DNA from: Phragmites australis
Lineage: Eukaryota > Streptophyta > Magnoliopsida > Poales > Poaceae
Direction of reading: 5' to 3'
NCBI RefSeq assembly: GCF_958298935.1
Contig: NC_084939.1
Coordinates: forward strand, 9,935,501 to 9,999,500
Length of the DNA stretch: 64,000 nt
The notes under the pieces are model-generated. The model saw only the letters and a list, made by a program, of their open reading frames with translations. It was not told where the DNA came from and made no database searches. A program made the position numbers and the translations under genes. Of the stretch, positions 57,617 through 64,000 are shown in pieces. Numbering within the stretch: position 1 is the stretch's first letter; each line of letters starts with the position of its first letter.

Positions 57617-60600
57617 ATGCCAAGAGCAGGAGGAAGCCGTTGCGACAGGACTCCCGACAGCGTGCTGCCGGAGTCCCGCTTGTCAAACGAGGAGGCGGCG
57701 GGGAAGATTCGGAAGTTGCTGGTCCCCGAAGGCCAGCAGGGGACCCTGGTGGTGACATCGGAGAGCTTCCCGCCGGTGACAAACCGCCTGGGGCACATCA
57801 TCCTCTTCACCTCCTTCGTGGCAGCCGGGCTGGTGCCGCCATTCTCAACGTTCTTCCTCCAAATCCTCGACACCTACGGGATCTAGTTGGTGCACCTTAG
57901 CCCCAACTCCGTCGTCATCCTGGCGGTCTTCGCCCACTTCTGCGAGATGTTTGTGGGGGTGCCACCGTCGGTGACGCTCTTCCGACACTTCTTCGCGCTG
58001 CGATCGGCCGGGAAGAAGAGGGGCTTCTCCACCGCGGACGTCGCTGGCTGCTGCAGCTTCCGGCTGTGGGACGGCCTGGGGGAGCGATACATTCCCCAGG
58101 TGCTTCAAAGCAAGTGGGAGGAATGGCGGTGCAACTGGTTCTACGTCGACGTTGACCCCCACGACTGTCTGACCCTGTCGGAGGTGGCGGCGGAATCCCA
58201 GAAGGTGACCTGGGAGGTGCCGCCGCCGATGGACGCGCGGCTGGAGCCGGTACTGGAGCGCGTCAAGTTCCTACGCGAGGCCGGACTCACCTCGGTGATG
58301 GTGGTGGCGGACTTCCAGCGCCGTCGCCTGGCGTCCCTGCGGGAGCGGGCCCGGCCTTGCTGGCTTTACACTGGCCCCAAGGACATCACCCGGACCCAGA
58401 TCGGCGAGGATTGGGACCTGGGCATGCCGGAGTTGAGGGGCATGCTCCGGGTGGTGACCGGGGTGGATGACCTGAGCCAGGCGGAGCTCCCGTGGAAAGA
58501 GATGGCGCTCTGCGCCAATCCTGACCGGGTGGTGATTCAGGCGAAGCTGCCGGAGTTCGACGCCCAGGGGTTGGTCGACCGGTCGAGGCGCCGGAGTCCC
58601 AAGACCCCCGTGGTGGACGAGGCGGCCGACGAGGAGGCCGCAAGCAGTCCGGCGCAGACTGGTGGCTCGGACGCCGCAAGCGGCGAGCCGCAGGCCAGCA
58701 GTAGGGCTGCTGCGGGCAGCAGCTGCCGCACCGGAGGAGGAGGCACTGTCGGCAGGGGGCGGCGATGGCGCCTGAGGACCAGGGAAAGTGCCCCTGGCTC
58801 TTTATTCCTGTGCTGGAGTCCCCGCCGTTGCCGTTGCCAGGCGAGTGGGGAAGCCGGGACGGCCAGTCGTCCAGCGCGGGGCCATCGGTGGGGGCGGCAT
58901 CTGCGGTTCTGGAACCGCACTTTGGTCTGCTTGGGCCCGATTTGGCGCCTTTAGACCACGCGGCGGCCCCGCAGAACCCCCAATGGAAGAGAAGGAGGGA
59001 GGACTCTGGGCCAACGCCATCGAGCCCAGAGTTCAGGATTCCGGTTGCAAGGTGGCAGTACCAAAGACCCACAACCATGTAAGTTTCGTCCTCCATTCTT
59101 TCCTGGGCGTGCCTTGCCTGGACTAAATTCTGAGTTTTGATCCCATTCTTCTCTTGCAGGTCGCCTACGGGCGCCGCTGAGAACCAGGGGCGGCCGGAGG
59201 CACCGAGGTCGACGCCAGCCCTCGAGCCAAGCGCGCCCGAGCCGACTGCACCGGCGGAGCCAGGTCTGGCGAGCGCAGCGATGGAGCTGGGGCCGGCAGA
59301 CGCGGCGGCCGAGACAGAAACGCAGCCACCACCCGAGCGTTCGGCGTAGTTTGAGCCCACCCTGAGCGCGCTGAGTGAGGGGCGGGTGACCACGTGGCAG
59401 TTTTCGGGGACCCCGAGCCCCCCGGGGGAGGCTCGCAGGGGACCCAGCGCCCAGCCGCCGCCCAGCCAACCCGCCGACCCTCTCCCGGTCGTGCTTCGGA
59501 GCGCCCGGGAGGTGATCGGGTGGCTGGAGGCAGCCGTAGCGGAGGAGATGGCGCAGCGAGAGGCGGAGCACGCCACTTTGGCCACAGGGAGAGCGCAGCT
59601 TACCGTGGCTTGGCGCGTTTTCGACTCTCACCTTGCCGCGGTGCGCGCCGCCAACGAGGACGAGCAGCGCACTATGGAGGAGGGCCGAAAGGCCTTGGAG
59701 GAGGCCCGCGCGGAGGTCACGCGGGAGCGGAAGACTCTGGAAGACGCCCGCGCGGAGGTCACATGGGAGCGGGAAGACACCGCCCGCCTGGCCGAGGCAT
59801 CGTGGCAGCAGGCTGTCGGGTCCCTCGCCAGGGAGAGGCAGGTGCAGGAGCGGGAGGAGGCGGCCGTGAACCGTGAGAGGGCAGCAGAGGTCCTCCAGGC
59901 GGACCTAGCCCGTCAGAAGGACGAGGTCGACCAGACTCGTGCCGAGCTCCAATACTGGGCAGAGGAGCTCCAGCACATCGAGAGGGAGCTCCAACGCCGG
60001 GAGGAGGACGTCACGATCCGGGAGACGGACGCCGAGATAACGGCGGCGAACTTGGGCGCCCGGGAGGATCTGCTGGCCCGCCGGGAGGCGGAGGCTGCTG
60101 AGGCGGCGGCGGCCGTTGCTGCTACGGAGGAGCGGGCCGCCAAGTCCGAGGCAGAGCTGGCTGCGGGCGAGCAGGCCCTGTCCGTCCTGGCAGGGCAGGT
60201 GAAGCTGGCTGAGGGCCAGGCATCCGGCGCTGGCTCTGCCGGTGCGGCCAGGGGCCAGAGGCTCGAGGAGCGGCTACGGACCACGACGGAGGAGCTCGAG
60301 GCTGCCTCGGTCGAACGGGCCAGCCTGCAGCTGATGCTAGAGGACACCCTCCGGCGGATGCAGCGGTCTGTGATGGTGGCCGAGCTCGGGCAAATTCTCG
60401 TGGAGGAGAAGGGGGCGGGCCCCGGCCGGTTAGCCCTAGGCTTCCAGAAGGTCTGCGAGCGCCTCGAGGGGCTGCCCTAGGCCGTCCAGGAACTCGCCAC
60501 CCGGGAGGGGCGTGGCTTGGCCCAAGCAGTGGCCGAACACGTCCTGGCTTGCTACCGGAGCCGGGACCCGAACTTCCCGCTGGAGCCAGCTCAGGAAGGG

Positions 60601-60735
60601 GTGGTTGAAGCCGAGAAGGAGGCCACCCAGGAGGCAGTTCGGAGCACCGCCGCCGCGGTGGTGGCCGGCTTCACGCGGGAGGCGCCGCCGCCCCCAGTCC
60701 CGAGGAGCAACAATGAAGGCTCCGACTCCGACTAG
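57617..60735 (+). pseudogene. antisense accessory ORF of gypsy: gypsy-type transposon domain plus coiled coil
   Basis: The plus-strand ATG at 57617 opens a frame broken by TAG at 57884-57886. It continues in frame to about 58700 with LSPNSVVILAVFAHFCEMF, VTLFRHFFALRSAGKK, GLGERYIPQVLQSKWEEW, CNWFYVD and LMP-like GMPELRGMLRVVTG. I take this to be the plant 'putative gypsy type transposon' (PF04195-like) domain. Near 58700-58770 the reading frame shifts (indel or unseen intron) to MAPEDQGKCPW... An 81-bp intron (59079-59159) joins in frame to SPTGAAENQGRPEAP. TAG at 59347-59349 and 60478-60480 interrupt the rest, a long Glu/Arg/Ala coiled coil (about 59500-60470) with an internal EARAEVTRERKTLEDARAEV duplication, and an acidic end (NNEGSDSD). 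Function unknown. Transcribed opposite to gag-pol; extra antisense ORFs in this place are known for Tat-lineage elements. Confidence 0.8.
59079..59159 (+). other. 81-bp spliceosomal intron in the accessory ORF
   Basis: Donor AT|GTAAGT, acceptor TTCTCTTGCAG|G with a pyrimidine tract. The upstream frame would hit TAA two bases into the intron. Splicing completes an ATG codon and joins the downstream open frame. Confidence 0.8.
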
Positions 60736-61178
60736 GCTTTTGTAGTAGTTTCTTCTTCTTCTTTTCTTTTTGACTTGATGTAAATATGGGAGTGATCCCT
60801 CAGAAATGCTGTCCCTTTTTTGTGAATATAATGGAGGCCTTTCTTTGGGGTCGCAACTCCAGTATTCTTCCGAGTGCTTGGTGTAGTTTCTGCTGTTTTC
60901 ACTTGATGCCCCGAGGAGTACTCAGTCGGACCAACCCCGACCTTTCCTTCCCTGAGAACGAAATTGCCCCGACAGTCCTTCTCGGTGCGTTCAGCCCCCG
61001 AGCCCTCGCGAGTCCGCAACGGCTAAGTCAAAAGACAAAGGCACGAACTTCCTTGCTCAGGAGATAGATCGATCCAGCACGGAGCACGCCATGATCGGTG
61101 AACACTTTTTCACCTTGCGACCACTCAGCCAATAGACTGGAGACACGTGCGGGCGGGAATGCGACCAAGAGTCGCCAC
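60736..61178 (+). other. 3' region of the accessory ORF
   Basis: T-rich sequence after the final TAG (TTGTAGTAGTTTCTTC, TTGACTTGATGTAAATATGG, TTTGTGAATATAATGG) resembles plant 3' UTR and poly(A) signals. No gene. Confidence 0.5.
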
Positions 61179-62250
61179 GGTTCGGTGGTGCCCGGGCTTA
61201 GGACGGACCGGACTGAGCACCGACAGCCCGTCCCTGGGGCCTAGGCTCCGGACTACTCGAGCGGTTCGAGCGATAGGATTACCCGAGAACCCCAGGGACT
61301 CGGTAGTGCTCGGGGCCCTATAAGCGGACCGAACACCACGACCACCATGAAAGACTTCGATTGGACATTACCGTACGCACGGTACACCTTTCTACGGACC
61401 GTTCTATCGTTCTAGGAAAAAGTGGACACGCGGTAGGGTTTTGTGCGCGAGGAGACCATCTCACCGAGCAGATTAGAGTACGAGGGCCCCCGAGGATGAC
61501 TCGGGAACAAAATATTATTGAATGTAAATTCATCTGAATTTAACTACTCATCGGACAGCTGTCAGCCTTTCGGCCAACTGATCCAGGAGGGGCACGCGCT
61601 CCAAGCTCGGGGTGCCCGGGGACTTGGTTCCCACGGCCGGGGTGCCCGAGCACCAAGGGGCGCATGAGGAGCTCGGGGTCAGGCGATCTTGACCACTCAC
61701 GCTTGAGTGGTAGGACCACCCGAGGACCCTTGGGGCCAAGCAGCGACCTGGGCACGGAGGCCCTCGCGGTCGAGCTGCTTTTGCTTTTGATTATCGATCT
61801 GTGACTTGAGAAAAAATAGAGAAATTCTTTGCTTGGTGCGCTCTGTTAGTGCGGTACTCATTATAGACTGCTCTCATTTTCGACCCGAGACCTCTCGAAT
61901 ACCCAGACCGGCGGACAAGAGCAGACAGAGGCATAACCCAGAGGTCCTATGGTTCGGTGGCGCCCGGGTATGACAGACCAGACCAAGCACCGACAACCCG
62001 CCCCTGGGGCCTAGGCTCCGGACTACTCGAGCGGCTCGAGCGATAGGATTACCCGAGAACCCCAGGGACTCGGTAGTGCCCAGGAGCCTGCCACGACACC
62101 GAACACCATAGCCTACCACGACAGACGTAAGTCAGCGGCAACTGCCCGCGCGCATACCGGTCGGGATTCTTTTATCAACGGGGAAAATGAGAGAGCGAAC
62201 TTTTCTCGCACAATTGAGCATCTCACCAGACAGATTAAACATATGGAATC
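61179..62250. repeat. tandem duplication (period about 770 bp) between pol and the accessory ORF
   Basis: 61179-61345 and 61951-62115 are near-identical (GGTTCGGTGG, GGGGCCTAGGCTCCGGACTA, CTCGAGCG, CCGAACACCA). CATCTCACC.GA/AGCAGATT recurs near 61468 and 62219. The second copy is shorter. Shared words GCTCGGGG and CCCGAGAACCCC also link it to the LTR array. Confidence 0.8.
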
Positions 62251-62411
62251 CAGAAAAATGAAATTGACATCTGATTGCACATTGATATACATATTGTATT
62301 CACAATTTTTTTTACAAGGTTGTGTGACTTACCCAGTTAGTGGTAGCCCCCGGTCAACTTGGGCGGGGGGAAGCCCCCGGCCTAGTTGACCTGAGCCGCG
62401 AGCATGGCCAT
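62251..62411. other. spacer after the pol stop
   Basis: Short T-rich run and GGTAGCCCCCGG-type sequence just downstream of the pol stop on the minus strand. No gene. Confidence 0.5.
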
Positions 62412-64000
62412 CTACGGGAAGAACTTGCGTAGGTGCTCGATGTTCCACGGGTTGGGGAGCGGCTGCCCATCTTCTGCTGCCAACCGGAAAGAGCCTTCTC
62501 GCGGGATGCCGATCACGGTAAAGGGGCCTTCCCACATAGGGGACAGCTTATTCCTTCCTTCGCGCGACTGGACGCATCGGAGAACTAGATCCCCCACCTC
62601 GAGAGACCGGGCCCGGACGTGGCACTGATGGTAGCGCTGCAGGCTTTGCTGGTAGCGGGCTGCTCGGATGGCGGCACGCCACCGGCGCTCTTCCAAATAG
62701 TCGACGTCGTCACGCCTTTGCTGCTCCTGCTCGCCTTCGGATTAGGCATGCACCCGAGGGGAGCCTAGAGTGAGCTCGGAGGGGAGGACCGCCTCAGCGC
62801 CGTACACGAGGAAGAAAGGAGTCTCCCCGGTAGCGCGACTTGGCGTGGTCCGGTTGGCCCATAGCACGGTAGGCAGCTCGTCGACCCACCCCTTCCCGTG
62901 CTTTGCGAGCACATTGTAGGTCCGGGTTTTGAGCCCTTTCAGTATCTCCACGTTGGCGCGCTCGACCTGCCCATTGCTCCGAGGATGAGCGACGGAGGCG
63001 AAGCAGAGCTTGATGCCGAGGTCTTCGCAGTAGTCCCCGAACAGGGCACTTGTGAACTGAATGCCGTTGTCGGTGATGATCCGGTTTGGGACACCGAATC
63101 GAGTGGTGATGCCGCGGATGAACTGGAGCGCCGTGTTCTTGGTCACCTTGATGACTGGGACTGCCTCCGGCCATTTGGTGAACTTGTCGATGGCGACGTA
63201 GAGGTACTCATAGCCCCCGATTGCTCGGGGGAATGGACCCAGAATGTCCAGCCCCCAGACCGCGAAAGGCCATGACAGGGGGATGGTGTGAAGAGCCTGA
63301 GCTGGCTGGTGAATCTGCTTTGCGTGGAACTGGCACGCTCTGCAGCGCCGAACCAGCTCGGAAGCATCCTAGAGGGCTGTAGGCCAGTAGAAACCTTGCC
63401 GGAAGGCCTTCCCGACCAGCGTGTGGAACGATGCATGGCCACCGCACTCGCCCTCGTGGATCTCAGCGAGAAGCTCACCGCCTTCTGCCCGGGTGATGCA
63501 TTTCAGGAGAATGCTGCCTGCGCTACGCCGGTAGAGATCCCCATCTACTATGGCATAGTGTTTGGACTGCCGAGCAACTCTTTCGGTAGAAGCCTCATCC
63601 TCGGGGAGGAACTTTTCCTTCAAGTACCCTCGGATATCGTCCATCCACGAGGCATCTTGAGAACAATCAGCAAGCGCAGCGCACTCGCTGGCCGGTGGCA
63701 CCCTGACGGGGCTTCCCACTGAGGGCGCCGCCGGGGTCCCCTGAATTGAGTTCAAGGTTTCCCCTTCGCCCTTTTCGGCAGGCAGGACGGAAGGCCGTGT
63801 GAGTCTTTCTTCAAAGACTCCGGCAGGGAAGCGCGCACGGGAGGAGGCCAGGCGGGAGAGGTCATCGGCCAGAGCGTTGTCACGGCGTGGGATGTATCGC
63901 AGCTCTAGGCCGTCGAAGCGCTTCTCCAGCTTCCTGACTGCCGCCACGTACGCCGCCATTTGAGGATCCGTGCACTGGTACTCTTTAGATACCTGGTTGA
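62412..64000 (-). pseudogene. gypsy pol: RNase H end and integrase, two in-frame stops
   Basis: One minus-strand frame runs from the window edge to 62412. It starts in RNase H (NQVSKEYQC, MAAYVAAVRKLEKRFDGL, RRDNALADDLSRLASSRA). The H2C2 zinc region follows (HEGECGGHASFHTLVGKAF, then CRACQ). The integrase core has its three acids in GLDILGPFP, ITDNGIQFTS and NGQVERANVEILKGLK, and the tail has LEVGDLVLR, KLSPMWEGPFTVI and NPWNIEHLRKFFP. TAG at 63371-63369 falls after WPTAL, where the family has Gln. TAA at 62744-62742 falls after SPRVHA. Everything else is open, so this is the least damaged pol in the window. RT, protease and gag would be beyond 64000. Confidence 0.9.

Larger units (their letters stand above)
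55558..64000 (-). mobile_element. Ty3/gypsy (Tat-like) retrotransposon, minus strand, partial
   Basis: Minus-strand order: pol (RNase H and integrase, from beyond 64000 to 62412), duplicated non-coding zone (about 61179-62250), accessory ORF on the opposite strand (57617-60735), polypurine tract (57079-57065) and 3' LTR (57064-55558). The element's 5' part lies beyond the window. The five bases outside the LTR (CTCCT, 55553-55557) would be the target duplication. Confidence 0.88.

Noticed and set aside
58386..59585. Minus-strand open frame of 399 codons opposite the accessory ORF
   Set aside because: It is the GC-rich shadow of the plus-strand accessory ORF. Its Pro/Arg/Gly-rich product shows no motif, while the plus strand has conserved domains and a spliceable intron.

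Overview
This window is nuclear DNA of a grass (Poaceae). The evidence is a plant-type FHA-domain gene with GT-AG introns, dense nested LTR retrotransposons of types common in grass genomes, LINE and hAT remnants, and AT-rich MITEs. I cannot name the species; a panicoid grass is only a guess. I see no CRISPR array, operon, tRNA or rRNA gene.

Layout. 1-3921: Ty1/copia element on the minus strand, cut by the window edge, with one LTR, a primer-binding site, a long leader and an almost open gag-pol. 3985-5410: decayed remnant of a retrotransposon accessory ORF. 5419-11440: second copia element of a related family, plus strand, both LTRs visible, heavily mutated. 11440-15018: L1-type LINE fragment, minus strand, broken inside reverse transcriptase. 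15019-23847: three solo LTRs in otherwise empty DNA. 25139-35864: the only gene-bearing island. It has a three-exon FHA2-type nuclear protein gene (25638-29547, +) and a two-exon gene for a small secreted cysteine-rich protein (35373-35864, -), with several MITEs and a small LTR-like insertion in an intron. 36269-37565: hAT-derived element that keeps a BED-type zinc-finger remnant. 39843-54290: Ty3/gypsy element (Tat-like, plus strand) broken by four later insertions at 41253-42735, 43759-45642, 47155-48052 and 53223-54170. For the first and third of these, joining the flanks restores the host reading frame. 55558-64000: a second Ty3/gypsy element of the same general type, minus strand, running off the window.

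How the parts relate. The two Tat-like elements each carry an extra ORF, antisense to gag-pol, between pol and the 3' LTR. The best copy (57617-60735) has its own TATA box, an 81-bp intron, an N-terminal domain like the plant 'putative gypsy type transposon' family and a long C-terminal coiled coil. Another gypsy family in the window (43759-45642 and the solo LTR 47155-48052) has a pol frame that runs through its polypurine tract into the LTR, so the LTR encodes the tail of the polyprotein. Most disabling stops that can be interpreted are TAG at inferred CAG or TGG codons, as expected from deamination of methylated cytosine in silenced elements.

Limits. Family names rest on motif recognition by eye. 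No alignment or database search was run. Boundaries marked approximate could move by tens of bases.
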